Shown piece by piece: positions 48,477 through 56,991 of a stretch of 64,000 bases of DNA. The stretch is from the NCBI GenBank assembly GCA_002332755.1, contig DDBO01000164.1, positions 49,383 through 113,382 on the forward strand. Direction: 5' to 3'. The notes under the pieces are model-generated. The model made no database searches, was not told the DNA's origin, and was given only the letters and a program-made list of their open reading frames with translations. Source of the DNA: Bacteroidales bacterium UBA2030. GTDB lineage: Bacteria; Bacteroidota; Bacteroidia; Bacteroidales; TTA-H9. A program made the translations under genes and the position numbers. Position 1 is the first letter of the stretch. The number at the start of each line of letters is the position of its first letter.

Positions 48477-49262
48477 TTAGGAGCTTTGAAAAACTATTCT
48501 TACCGCCTGATCAAGGGAGAGCCCGAGCAAACCGGCCGCGTTTCCTTTATTGATGGCTATTTGCAACAAACCTGTTGAAGAAAATAGGGCTAAAATTTCT
48601 CCCTCAGGGACATCTCCATAAGCCTCTGAAATACGAGTCAATTTATACCTTGTATAACCGAGCTCTATTGAAAATTTTCGATTCGCCACAACTTTCAAAA
48701 ACAGCTCTTTGGAAATATTTGTAAATACGTTTTCGTACCTATCGATATAAATAATTTTCCCGGATATTCCCTGTTCATTAATAACAGGATTAAAATGTTC
48801 TTTCACATTCAGGGTATGGCGGCTTTCGCCCAGTTCTTCAATGTCCCTTCCCCTTGCCAGATGCACAGCTGCTTTTACAAATACATCACGCGTACTAAAT
48901 GTAAAAGTGTACCCGTCCTGAGGTATTTCGAGCTCAACAATAGCATCAGGTTGACGGTCAAATATTAAGCCAAAAATCCCGTTATCAGCACCGATAAAGT
49001 AATGTCCTTCCATGGCGATAGCCACATGAGGGGTTTGAAGACTGGCTTCAGTATTTATGCCAACAATATGCACAGTGCCCTTTGGAAATGATTTCCAACA
49101 ATTACGCAGGATGAAGGATGCCTGGCCAATATCGAAAGGCGGTATAAGGTGAGTGATATCCACTATAATGGCATCAGGCATTTTACCAAGCAGTGCACCT
49201 TTCACTGAAGCCAGGTAATGATCTTTGAGTCCCCAATCGCTAGTAAGTGTTATAATTGCCAT
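48477..49262 (-). CDS. SAM hydroxide adenosyltransferase family protein (DUF62)
   Basis: Known: this family hydrolyses S-adenosylmethionine to adenosine and methionine and is related to fluorinase/chlorinase. Seen: 261 residues beginning AIITLTSDWGLKDHYLASVKG, with VDITHLIPPFD, VGINTEA, an ADNGIFGL segment near residue 91 and a C-terminal beta-barrel domain containing YIDRYENVFTNI. The hydroxide-type Asp in the first motif (SDWG) is present. It is upstream of and coupled to the class I isoprenoid-like gene. A functional link between the two is unknown. Confidence 0.9.
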   Translation of the reverse strand: MAIITLTSDWGLKDHYLASVKGALLGKMPDAIIVDITHLIPPFDIGQASFILRNCWKSFPKGTVHIVGINTEASLQTPHVAIAMEGHYFIGADNGIFGLIFDRQPDAIVELEIPQDGYTFTFSTRDVFVKAAVHLARGRDIEELGESRHTLNVKEHFNPVINEQGISGKIIYIDRYENVFTNISKELFLKVVANRKFSIELGYTRYKLTRISEAYGDVPEGEILALFSSTGLLQIAINKGNAAGLLGLSLDQAVRIVFQSS

Positions 49263-49293
49263 TTTTTATGCTTTACGGCGCTGTTTTTTGGTA

Positions 49294-49301
49294 TAATTTT
49301 G
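49294..49301 (+). promoter_or_regulatory. -7 element (TAATTTTG) upstream of phoH
   Basis: TAATTTTG fits TAnnTTTG, 60 nt before the phoH ATG, in the divergent region with the SAM adenosyltransferase gene. No clear -33 box. Confidence 0.4.
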
Positions 49302-49361
49302 TGCTTCAAAAATACGAAAAACATTAGCGTAGCACCTTTACACCTTTGTCAATACTATTGA

Positions 49362-50387
49362 ATGAACGAAAGAATCATTTCTATTGAATCATATAGCCCA
49401 CTTGAAATTTACGGTCCCAATGATCGTTACCTCAATTTGCTTAGAAACCGCTTCCCTCGATTGAAAATTATTGCGCGGGGTGATGTTCTGAAGTTAGTGG
49501 GCGAAAAAAACGACATTGAGGTTTTCGATCATCTTTTCGGGCTCATATTAGTACATTTCGATCAATTTGGCCGGCTCACCGAAAATGATATTTACGAAAT
49601 AATCGGCTCCGACAGCGACCAGATGTATGACCAGGTGAGGCTAAAAGAAAACAGCGATGTACTGGTATATGGCAATCATGGATTGCAGGTGAGGGCGCGA
49701 ACCGTTAATCAGCGAATGCTGGTAGAAAGTTCCATGAAAAACGACATGGTGTTTGCTATCGGCCCGGCCGGCACAGGGAAAACATATACTGCAGTAGCTT
49801 TGGCAGTAAGAGCCCTTAAAAACAAGGAGGTCAAACGCATCATTTTAACCCGGCCGGCAGTTGAAGCAGGAGAAAATTTGGGTTTTCTTCCCGGCGACCT
49901 TAAAGACAAGCTTGACCCTTATCTTCAACCTCTCTACGACGCCCTTCGCGACATGCTGCCTGCACAAAAACTGCTTACTTATCTTGAAGATGGCACCATA
50001 GAGGTAGCACCTTTAGCCTTTATGCGTGGACGCACACTTGACCATGCCTTTGCCATTCTCGATGAAGCCCAAAATGCCACTCTCAGCCAGCTGAAAATGT
50101 TTCTTACCCGCATGGGTCGAAGTGCCAAATTCATCATCACAGGTGATATTACCCAGATTGACCTGCCACCCAGCCAAACATCGGGACTGGTGCATGCCAT
50201 ACGCATTTTACAGGGTATTCAAGGCATTGATTTTATTTTTCTCGATGATAGAGATATTGTAAGACATCGTTTGGTAAAAGAAATTATTGAGGCATACGGC
50301 CGTGATGCCGAAGTCTTTCGCAATAAGAAAAAATCCGACAACCCTTCTCCTTCTGATAATCCGAATGATAATGAAAACCCCTCTTAA
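49362..50387 (+). CDS. phoH: PhoH-family ATPase
   Basis: Seen: 341 residues. The N-terminal KH-like region (about 10-90) includes [14 protein letters not shown]. The PhoH ATPase domain follows: Walker [14 protein letters not shown] near residue 138, [18 protein letters not shown], Walker [14 protein letters not shown] near residue 233 and [11 protein letters not shown]. The C-terminus is low-complexity (Ser/Asp/Asn/Pro). Known: PhoH (YbeZ-type) ATPases work with the YbeY endoribonuclease in ribosomal RNA processing. The 3' end overlaps purC by 17 nt, so the two are co-transcribed. Confidence 0.93.
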   Translation: MNERIISIESYSPLEIYGPNDRYLNLLRNRFPRLKIIARGDVLKLVGEKNDIEVFDHLFGLILVHFDQFGRLTENDIYEIIGSDSDQMYDQVRLKENSDVLVYGNHGLQVRARTVNQRMLVESSMKNDMVFAIGPAGTGKTYTAVALAVRALKNKEVKRIILTRPAVEAGENLGFLPGDLKDKLDPYLQPLYDALRDMLPAQKLLTYLEDGTIEVAPLAFMRGRTLDHAFAILDEAQNATLSQLKMFLTRMGRSAKFIITGDITQIDLPPSQTSGLVHAIRILQGIQGIDFIFLDDRDIVRHRLVKEIIEAYGRDAEVFRNKKKSDNPSPSDNPNDNENPS

Positions 50388-51327
50388 AGAAACCCATTTC
50401 GCTTTTCCTGGCCAGACAGGATTTTACCGGGGCAAGGTCAGAGACGTATATTTTGTTGATGACCTGCTAATCATGGTTGCCACAGATCGAATCTCCGCCT
50501 TCGACGTGGTTTTACCCAGAGCTATTCCATTTAAAGGTCAGGTGCTCAATCAAATTGCCAATTATTTTCTGGATGCTACAGCACACCTGGTACCCAACTG
50601 GAAACTTGCCTCTCCTGACCCTGTGGTTACCATTGGTCGCAAATGCAAGCCCTATCCGGTAGAAATGATAATCAGGGGATACCTCACCGGAAGCGCCTGG
50701 CGTGCATACAAATCAGGCATCCGGGAAATCTGTGGCGTAAAATTGCCCGATGGCATGCAGGAAAACCAACGTTTCCCCGAACCTATTATAACTCCTACTA
50801 CAAAAGCCGCAGAAGGACACGACCAGGATATTTCTAAAGAAGAAATAATTCGTCAGGGGTTGATACCTGCAGAAGAATACCAGATATTGGAGAAATTCAC
50901 CCGAAAGCTTTTTGAATATGGCACCCACATGGCAGCCGAAAAAGGGCTGATATTGGTAGATACCAAATATGAATTCGGAAAAAACCAGGAAGGTATTTTC
51001 CTTATTGACGAAATACATACCCCCGACTCCTCCCGCTATTTTTATGCTGAAGGCTATGAGGAAAGATTCATGAAAGGCGAAGCCCAACGCCAGCTATCAA
51101 AAGAATTCGTCAGAGAATGGCTCATGGACCAAGGCTTTATGGGCAGGCAGGGTGAAAAAGTTCCCTTTATGGATGATACCTTTGTTGAGCAGATATCCCA
51201 GCGCTACATCGAACTTTTTGAAAAAGTGACCGGGAAATCTTTTGTTCCTTCCGACTACGATCAAAACCCGGAAGACAGGATTTACCAGAATATCGTTACC
51301 TGGTTCGAAAACAAACAAAAACAGTAG
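50371..51327 (+). CDS. purC: Phosphoribosylaminoimidazole-succinocarboxamide synthase
   Basis: Purine biosynthesis: joins CAIR and aspartate with ATP to form SAICAR. Seen: 318 residues from the ATG at 50371, inside the end of phoH; further upstream in-frame starts lie deep in phoH and give an unrelated N-terminus. Motifs: GKVRDVY near residue 19, [13 protein letters not shown] near residue 38, RGYLTGSAW near residue 98, and LVDTKYEFG near residue 197. No other pur genes are nearby. The stop abuts that of the convergent rprY. Confidence 0.96.
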   Translation: MKTPLKETHFAFPGQTGFYRGKVRDVYFVDDLLIMVATDRISAFDVVLPRAIPFKGQVLNQIANYFLDATAHLVPNWKLASPDPVVTIGRKCKPYPVEMIIRGYLTGSAWRAYKSGIREICGVKLPDGMQENQRFPEPIITPTTKAAEGHDQDISKEEIIRQGLIPAEEYQILEKFTRKLFEYGTHMAAEKGLILVDTKYEFGKNQEGIFLIDEIHTPDSSRYFYAEGYEERFMKGEAQRQLSKEFVREWLMDQGFMGRQGEKVPFMDDTFVEQISQRYIELFEKVTGKSFVPSDYDQNPEDRIYQNIVTWFENKQKQ

Positions 51328-52029
51328 CTACAAGGACGATTTCACAAGAAGCCGATAACCCGTCCCATGAATATTCTCAATCTCCACATCGGGGTCTTGG
51401 TTAAGGTATTTGCGCAATTTTGTAATAAATACATCCATACTTCGGGTGGTGAAGTAATTGTCGTCACCCCAAATGGTTTTTAGTGCAAGGTCGCGGGGAA
51501 CTACCTCATTCATATTCTGGCACAACATTTTTAGCAATTCAGCCTCCTTGGGACTGATTTTACGGGTTTCACTCCCCAGACTAATGATTCTCAGAAAGGC
51601 ATCGAAGCTGTATTTACCAATCCGAAACTCGCGCTGCTCCTCCTTTTTTCCTATTTGCCCATGACGCTTGAGGATGGCTTTCATTTTATACAGTAAAACT
51701 TCAGAATCAAAAGGCTTGGTGATATAATCGTCGGCACCAAGTTTAAAGCCTTCCAAAACATCCTCTTTCAAGGTTTTAGCTGTAAGGAAAATAAGAGGTA
51801 TTCCGGGCTGCAAATGTCTGATTTCACGGGCTATGCTGAAACCATCTACATTTGGCAACATAACGTCTAAAACACAAATATCGAATTTCCCTTTGAGGAA
51901 GGTTTCAACCGCAACCTTTCCATCATCAACCCATGTAACCTCGTAATCATTAAGTTCGAGGTATGACTTGAGTATAGCCCCAAAATTCAGGTCGTCTTCT
52001 ACTAAAAAAACACGGTTAGCATCATTCAT
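51328..52029 (-). CDS. rprY: OmpR-family response regulator, RprY-like
   Basis: Seen: 233 residues from the ATG at 52029. Receiver domain (about 5-120) with acidic VEDD, phospho-Asp in CVLDVMLPNVDG and Lys in DDYITKPF; winged-helix DNA-binding domain (about 135-233) with SPKEAELLKML and RSMDVFITKLRKYL. The gene overlaps the sensor kinase stop by 8 nt (ATGAATGA). In-frame starts further upstream would run into the kinase gene and are rejected. Known: closely matches the Bacteroides RprY regulator paired with RprX. Targets are not visible here, though a secreted-protein gene diverges from the kinase. Confidence 0.88.
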   Translation of the reverse strand: MNDANRVFLVEDDLNFGAILKSYLELNDYEVTWVDDGKVAVETFLKGKFDICVLDVMLPNVDGFSIAREIRHLQPGIPLIFLTAKTLKEDVLEGFKLGADDYITKPFDSEVLLYKMKAILKRHGQIGKKEEQREFRIGKYSFDAFLRIISLGSETRKISPKEAELLKMLCQNMNEVVPRDLALKTIWGDDNYFTTRSMDVFITKLRKYLNQDPDVEIENIHGTGYRLLVKSSL

Positions 52030-53773
52030 GCTCATCAGTTTTTTGCGGTAACTCAATGATAAACTCACTGCCTTTGCCCGGTTCGCTTTCAATGCGAATG
52101 TCACCGCCGGTGGCAGTAACGATGGCTTTAACATAAGCCAAACCTAAGCCAAAGCCTTTAACGTTATGTATGTTGCCTGTCGACTTTCGGTAAAACTTTT
52201 CGAATGCCCTTGAACGGGTCTCGCGGTCCATTCCCATACCATGATCCTTTACCGAAATCATCAAGCTGCGAAGTTTATTCCTCGTACTTACTTCTATTTC
52301 AGGCGTATCTGGTGAATATTTATTGGCATTGTCGAGCAAATTAAACATTACATTTAAAAAATGAATCTCATCTACCCTTGCTACCGAATTCTCAGCTTCG
52401 AGTCGTGAAATAATCTTCCCTCCCCGTTTTTCTACCTGAATCGAAATATTCTGAATAGCCTGATTAATCAAATCGTGTACATCGAGAGGCTGCAAGTTAA
52501 GACCAAAGTCTTTCTTTTCCAGAAGGGCCATACGCAGTACACTTTCTACCTGGGTATTCATCCGCTTGTTCTCCTCTTTTATCACCTTGATGTAATACAT
52601 AATTTTTTCAGGGTCATTGATAATCCTGGGGTTTACAAGACTATCAGCGGCAAGCGATATGGTGGCAATAGGAGTTTTAAACTCGTGAGTCATGTTATTA
52701 ATAAAATCCGATTTTATATCGGAAATCTTTTTTTGTCGAAGAATCACAAAAATACTCACCACGAAAGTTACGACAATGAAAAGGGTGAATGCAGCTGAGG
52801 CAAAGACCATCCAGCCGATATTTTTCAAAAGGTGCATCTGGCGAGTCGGGAAGTAAAGCAAAAGGCGGTCGTTGGTACTGAGGAAGCGGTCCATGAAAAG
52901 GGGCGCTTCATATAGTTTTGTGGTTTGATATCTGCCAAAATTGGGACTTTGGGCAAGTGTATCACCGGGTCGGCCAACAATGGTATATTCAAAAGGTAAA
53001 TCAATGCCATGCGCATGCAGCTCACGTGAGAGAATTTCAGGAGTTGCCGGAATATTTAGTCGGGCTCGTGTAGCATTGTCCAGCGATTTAATCTCAAGAG
53101 TAAGGCGGTTAAGTGCATCAGTAAGCCAGGCAGTCTGTTTTTCAAGTTGCCGGATACGGTCAATATGTTGCTGACGCTCTTCCTGCTTATGATGAAAAAT
53201 TCTTGATCTTAATGCTGGTGGTGAGGGATTAAAAAAGCCTTCAGGGAAAAAATCTATTAGATCGCCAAATTGCTGTTGAAAAAATTCTTGCTGGCGTCGA
53301 ATAATCTCTTCGTAGTAAGGATCAGATGGAAACGGTAAGGTAAATTCATCTATGAGCTCCTTCTCTCCATGATTATTGCCCATCAAAGTATCGGTAAATT
53401 CAGAATAAACTACAACATGGCTGTTTCCCCCTTGACCCCGAATCAATTGCTTTCGATATTTTACAATTGCCGGATTCCTTCTCTTCTTTTGTATAAAAGT
53501 ATCTTCAGCCATGTTTTTATTCTGCTTTAAAGCAGGAGAGGACAGTAAGGTATCGGCCATGCTTAGCATGTGCATACGATCGGAGAGAAAAAGCAAAGTC
53601 TGGTCGCGCTCCAGACGCCTGGCAGTTTCTCCAATCGAGGCCATCACATCACGATCGAACTGCTGTTCCTGCAATTCGTACATCTTACGAAACCAGAAAT
53701 ATTGCAGAAACACCACTCCCAACAGCGAAAGGGCACTGAGGATTATGACAAACCTTATGATTTTCCGATTCAT
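52022..53773 (-). CDS. rprX: Membrane sensor histidine kinase, RprX-like
   Basis: Seen: 583 residues. Membrane segments near 7-27 and 318-345 flank a periplasmic sensor region of about 290 residues. HisKA (NNMTHEFKTPIATISLA, phospho-His near residue 365) and HATPase_c follow (NLLDNANKYS, KDHGMGMD, GFGLGLAYVKAI). Known: in Bacteroides fragilis RprX pairs with RprY. The 8-nt overlap with rprY shows translational coupling. The periplasmic domain is rich in charged and coiled-coil residues; the signal is unknown. Confidence 0.88.
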   Translation of the reverse strand: MNRKIIRFVIILSALSLLGVVFLQYFWFRKMYELQEQQFDRDVMASIGETARRLERDQTLLFLSDRMHMLSMADTLLSSPALKQNKNMAEDTFIQKKRRNPAIVKYRKQLIRGQGGNSHVVVYSEFTDTLMGNNHGEKELIDEFTLPFPSDPYYEEIIRRQQEFFQQQFGDLIDFFPEGFFNPSPPALRSRIFHHKQEERQQHIDRIRQLEKQTAWLTDALNRLTLEIKSLDNATRARLNIPATPEILSRELHAHGIDLPFEYTIVGRPGDTLAQSPNFGRYQTTKLYEAPLFMDRFLSTNDRLLLYFPTRQMHLLKNIGWMVFASAAFTLFIVVTFVVSIFVILRQKKISDIKSDFINNMTHEFKTPIATISLAADSLVNPRIINDPEKIMYYIKVIKEENKRMNTQVESVLRMALLEKKDFGLNLQPLDVHDLINQAIQNISIQVEKRGGKIISRLEAENSVARVDEIHFLNVMFNLLDNANKYSPDTPEIEVSTRNKLRSLMISVKDHGMGMDRETRSRAFEKFYRKSTGNIHNVKGFGLGLAYVKAIVTATGGDIRIESEPGKGSEFIIELPQKTDEHE

Positions 53774-53872
53774 GCTGCAAAGTTAGACGCTTTATTATCC
53801 AGCAAGATATTCCCTTAACATTATTTAACTATGTTTAACCGCTTGTTAACTTTATGATTTATAACCACATGG

Positions 53873-53880
53873 TAGTTTTG
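53873..53880 (+). promoter_or_regulatory. -7 element (TAGTTTTG) of the acidic exported protein gene
   Basis: TAGTTTTG fits TAnnTTTG and lies 31 nt before the ATG at 53912. TTTA at 53851-53854, 18 nt upstream, is a possible weak -33. Confidence 0.5.
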
Positions 53881-53911
53881 CAGCGTCAGAACATGTAAAA
53901 AAAACACAGCT

Positions 53912-54925
53912 ATGAAAACAAAGTCATGTTTAATCCTTAAAGCCATGCTTGTCCTGGTATTATTTATAGGTTTTACGCCACAATTTGCTTCAGGCCAGGA
54001 CAAAAAAAATGATACCCCGCCCATTCCTCCTGATGACATGATCTTTGGATTTTTTGATGAGGATGAAGATGCCATTGCATTTTCTTTCCCTGACCTTGAT
54101 GATATAGTTGTTCCGGATACCGATGCAGAAATGCCCTATTTTGATGAACCTCTACCTGACCCCCAAGCTTTAAAAAGAATGGAAAGGGCGTTGCGCCAGA
54201 TGCATAAAGCCATGCGCAACCTGGAGCGGGAAATGCGTCATCTTAAACATATGTACCCAAAGGCTTCTGAGCAATGGGACGAGAGTATAAAAGCATTTCC
54301 ACCATTCCCTCCTGACTTCCAGGATTTTCAACCACCCTTCCCAGGGCATCGGTTTTTTATGGAGGAAAGGCTTGACGCACGAGATACATTAATTATTAAA
54401 TCAGATTCACTTACCAAAGTAATCATTCTGGGTGGTAAAAAAGGAGATACTATTGTTCGTAAGACTGTTAAGGTTCTCAAAAGAGGAGAGGGCAATGAGG
54501 CCGATACAATTGTTATGGAACGCATGATTACACCCGGCAAGCGCCGTGCATTCCCATCTGATGCAGATTTCTCCTCCCGGGTACCCGGCCGGCTTAAAGT
54601 TGTCGACTTGAGTAAGGATGACCTGGCTGGCTTGGCTAAATCAGCCCTTGCTCCTGCGACTCCATACGAACCTCTGGGCATACCTGAAATTAAAGTGAGA
54701 CCTTTGCGCAAAGGAGTCTTAAATCTTGCTTTCCCGGCAGCAAACCTTAGCTCTTTCGATGTAAGTCTTTATGATGAAAAAGGGGATCTGATATTCCAGG
54801 AATCCATTAAGAAAAATATGGGTGATTATGCCCGACAGATACAGGTTGATCGTAAACCTCCTTTTTTCATCAAAATCAACCAAGGTAAAAAAACATTGAT
54901 AAAGAAAATCATACCAGATAGATAG
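53912..54925 (+). CDS. Exported acidic protein with C-terminal sorting-tail-like fold
   Basis: No family recognised. Seen: 337 residues. Signal peptide about 1-29 (ends ASGQ). An acidic Asp/Pro-rich stretch (about 30-90), a short basic helix (about 95-120), a Pro/Phe-rich stretch (about 130-150), and a last region of about 78 residues. The end reads like a type A T9SS tail: V-L-N-L-x-F-P, V-S-L-Y-D-E-K-G-D-L, a P-F-F-I-K-I-N strand and a final K-K-I-I-P. The usual N-terminal YPNP motif is absent. The gene diverges from rprXY, so it could be regulated by or sensed through that system (inference). Confidence 0.6.
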   Translation: MKTKSCLILKAMLVLVLFIGFTPQFASGQDKKNDTPPIPPDDMIFGFFDEDEDAIAFSFPDLDDIVVPDTDAEMPYFDEPLPDPQALKRMERALRQMHKAMRNLEREMRHLKHMYPKASEQWDESIKAFPPFPPDFQDFQPPFPGHRFFMEERLDARDTLIIKSDSLTKVIILGGKKGDTIVRKTVKVLKRGEGNEADTIVMERMITPGKRRAFPSDADFSSRVPGRLKVVDLSKDDLAGLAKSALAPATPYEPLGIPEIKVRPLRKGVLNLAFPAANLSSFDVSLYDEKGDLIFQESIKKNMGDYARQIQVDRKPPFFIKINQGKKTLIKKIIPDR

Positions 54926-55026
54926 TTCTATAAACTACTCACTCCAACTGTGTTGTGCTGCTTGGATAAAGGTTTTGGATTTTGGTTTTCAACTCCTTAG
55001 AGTAAAATTAATGAGTGGTTTTGTGC

Positions 55027-55060
55027 CCGCCGCTGCCTGGATGGCCCCGGCGGTTTTTAT
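55027..55060 (+). terminator. Terminator after the acidic exported protein gene
   Basis: CCGCCG (55027-55032) pairs with CGGCGG (55048-55053), then a T run. It lies about 100 nt after the stop and just before the convergent DUF2807 gene. Confidence 0.7.
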
Positions 55061-55094
55061 TTTTATCAAATTCTATCAGAAAACCTCAAAGCAC

Positions 55095-55778
55095 TTACCT
55101 ATTGCTTCGAATCCGGGTGAGTTTTCCTCCCACAGTTGTACTAATCTTCTCCTCCTCAGGGGTTCCGTAAAGAATAAGCTCACCTGCAGTGGAAACACTG
55201 GCCTCCAGACTGCGCTCAACACTTGCCTCAATAATACCTCCCGTGTAAGCTTTCAGCAAAGCCTTTTGTGCGGAAAACTTATGGGCTCTAATTTCTCCGG
55301 TGGTTTTAGCTTCAGCCTCCAAATAATTAGTTTTGCCTATGAACGCTATCTTACTACCTGTAGCTGCACTCAATTCAAGACTATTGAATTCGCCCTGCAA
55401 ATGCAGTGAAGCCCCAGAACTCACATGAGCGCTAAAATCAATACCTGCTTCCTGAAAGCTGGCTTCTACTAAAGCACCTCCTCCTGCCTGCAGCTCCTTA
55501 AGTTTTCTATACTCAACCTTAACTTTCACTTCCTCACCTTTCATTTGATCTCGGAGATTCATCTTTATTTTCAGGGTACGGCCTTCCTGTTCGATATCCA
55601 ACATATCTGTCTTCTCTGCAACAACCACACGTTCAAAATCAGATTTTTCAAGCACTAAATCAATATTACCCTGAACGCTTAGCTTATCAAAATCCTTGAA
55701 TGTAAGCGGTGTTTGAGCTAAAGAAGAGCTGAATGAGCCCAGACCAACAATCACAAAAAAAATTCCCAATCCTCTCAT
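55095..55778 (-). CDS. DUF2807 (GIN-domain) secreted protein
   Basis: Seen: 227 residues from the ATG at 55778, chosen because a signal peptide starts there (MRGLGIFFVIVGLGSF, ending SLAQ); the ATG at 55826 would add 16 residues without signal features. The mature part is a right-handed beta-helix pattern with the GIN-type repeats: FDKLSVQGNIDLVLE, LKELQAGGGALVEA, FSAHVSSGASLHLQG, LELSAATGSKIAFIG. Known: widespread in Bacteroidota, described as a putative adhesin head domain; function unproven. Confidence 0.87.
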   Translation of the reverse strand: MRGLGIFFVIVGLGSFSSSLAQTPLTFKDFDKLSVQGNIDLVLEKSDFERVVVAEKTDMLDIEQEGRTLKIKMNLRDQMKGEEVKVKVEYRKLKELQAGGGALVEASFQEAGIDFSAHVSSGASLHLQGEFNSLELSAATGSKIAFIGKTNYLEAEAKTTGEIRAHKFSAQKALLKAYTGGIIEASVERSLEASVSTAGELILYGTPEEEKISTTVGGKLTRIRSNR

Positions 55779-55857
55779 CGTTCTTTTTTCTGCAAAATTG
55801 CAACTTTGGCACGATGTTTTAAGCATGAGTGAGACAGATTACAAAAAATGAATTTGT

Positions 55858-55865
55858 TATTTTTG
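55858..55865 (+). promoter_or_regulatory. -7 element (TATTTTTG) of the TPR-protein gene
   Basis: TATTTTTG fits TAnnTTTG, 44 nt before the ATG at 55910; no clear -33 box. Confidence 0.45.
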
Positions 55866-55909
55866 CAGTCATTAAAGCAATCATATAGTAACCTAATAAC
55901 CAAACAAAA

Positions 55910-56866
55910 ATGAGAAAGACGCTGATTTTGAATGTTCTATTGGGATTAATGCTCTTAGCTGGAATTAATCTGAAGGCCCAGACTCTTGAGGAAGCTGGTA
56001 CTGTATTCAACGATGCCATCCAATTGATGCAAACTGACGTAGCTGGTGCTGCTGCAAGATTTGAGGAGGCTATAGCCATATGTGAAAAATTGGGGGAAGA
56101 AGGAAACGACATAAAGTCGCAGGCCATTGCACAGATACCTCCCCTGTACTACAACTATGCCGTCAAACTGCAAGCTGATGGCAATCAGGATGAAGCCATC
56201 TCCGCAGCCCTCACAGCCAAAGAAAAGGCCGAAAAATACAGTAACTCCGAAATCAAAGAAAAATCTATCGATTTGCTGACGCAGCTTTACTATGTGAAAG
56301 GCAACGAACAAGCAAAAAATAAAGATTTTGACGGAGCAATAGCCAGTTACGATAATGCGCTAAAAACAGATCCTAAATTTTTTCGAGCTATTTACGGAAA
56401 AGCGCTGGTTTATGTGATGCAGGACGACCTGTCTAATGCGGAAGCCGCTTATAATGAATTGTTGGCAGCTGCCGGATCTGATGATGATCTGGTGAAGCGT
56501 ACTGCAGGTAGCCTTGGAAAAAAATATTCCATTGCGGCAGCAAAAGCCATCAAAGCCAATAAAGCTGCTGAAGCTCTCAGCATGGTGGAAAAAGCTTTAA
56601 GCTACGGTGAAGAAAATGCCAATACTTATTATTATCAACTATTAGCTGCCAATCAGCTTAAAAAATGGGACCTGGCAATAGAAGCAGCTCAAAAGGCCCT
56701 TCCTTTAGAAGAAAAAGACAAAAACAAAATCTATTTCGAACTGGGTAAGGCTTATGAAGGGAAAGGCAATAAGGGCGAAGCATGCAATGCCTACAAACAG
56801 GTCACAGCCGGTCCTCTGGTGCAAAATGCACAATACCAGATGAAGCAGGTGCTGAAGTGCAACTAA
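55910..56866 (+). CDS. Exported TPR-repeat protein
   Basis: Seen: 318 residues. Signal peptide about 1-23 (ends LKAQ) and about six to seven TPR helices, with clear units near residues 130-165 (GNEQAKNKDFDGAIASYDNAL) and 265-300. Known: TPR proteins serve as protein-protein scaffolds; in Bacteroidota many are periplasmic. The partner is unknown. Its own promoter and strong terminator make it a single-gene unit. Confidence 0.85.
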   Translation: MRKTLILNVLLGLMLLAGINLKAQTLEEAGTVFNDAIQLMQTDVAGAAARFEEAIAICEKLGEEGNDIKSQAIAQIPPLYYNYAVKLQADGNQDEAISAALTAKEKAEKYSNSEIKEKSIDLLTQLYYVKGNEQAKNKDFDGAIASYDNALKTDPKFFRAIYGKALVYVMQDDLSNAEAAYNELLAAAGSDDDLVKRTAGSLGKKYSIAAAKAIKANKAAEALSMVEKALSYGEENANTYYYQLLAANQLKKWDLAIEAAQKALPLEEKDKNKIYFELGKAYEGKGNKGEACNAYKQVTAGPLVQNAQYQMKQVLKCN

Positions 56867-56887
56867 ATTATTGACTTTGTTAAATAT

Positions 56888-56920
56888 AAGCGGTCGTTTT
56901 GGATAAACGGCCGCTTTTTT
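56888..56920 (+). terminator. Terminator of the TPR-protein gene
   Basis: A 12-bp stem (AAGCGGTCGTTT at 56888-56899 with AAACGGCCGCTT at 56905-56916, one G-T pair), 5-nt loop, then six T. One of the strongest terminators in the window. Confidence 0.88.
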
Positions 56921-56991
56921 CGTTTTTTGCAAAATATATCTTTCAGCGGCCTTTGGCCACAAAGTAGGGCTTAAACCGTAAAGCATTTCAA

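Noticed and set aside
54975..55409. 144-codon plus-strand frame after the acidic exported protein
   Set aside because: It crosses the terminator at 55027-55060 and the 3' part of the DUF2807 gene; no signal or family features.
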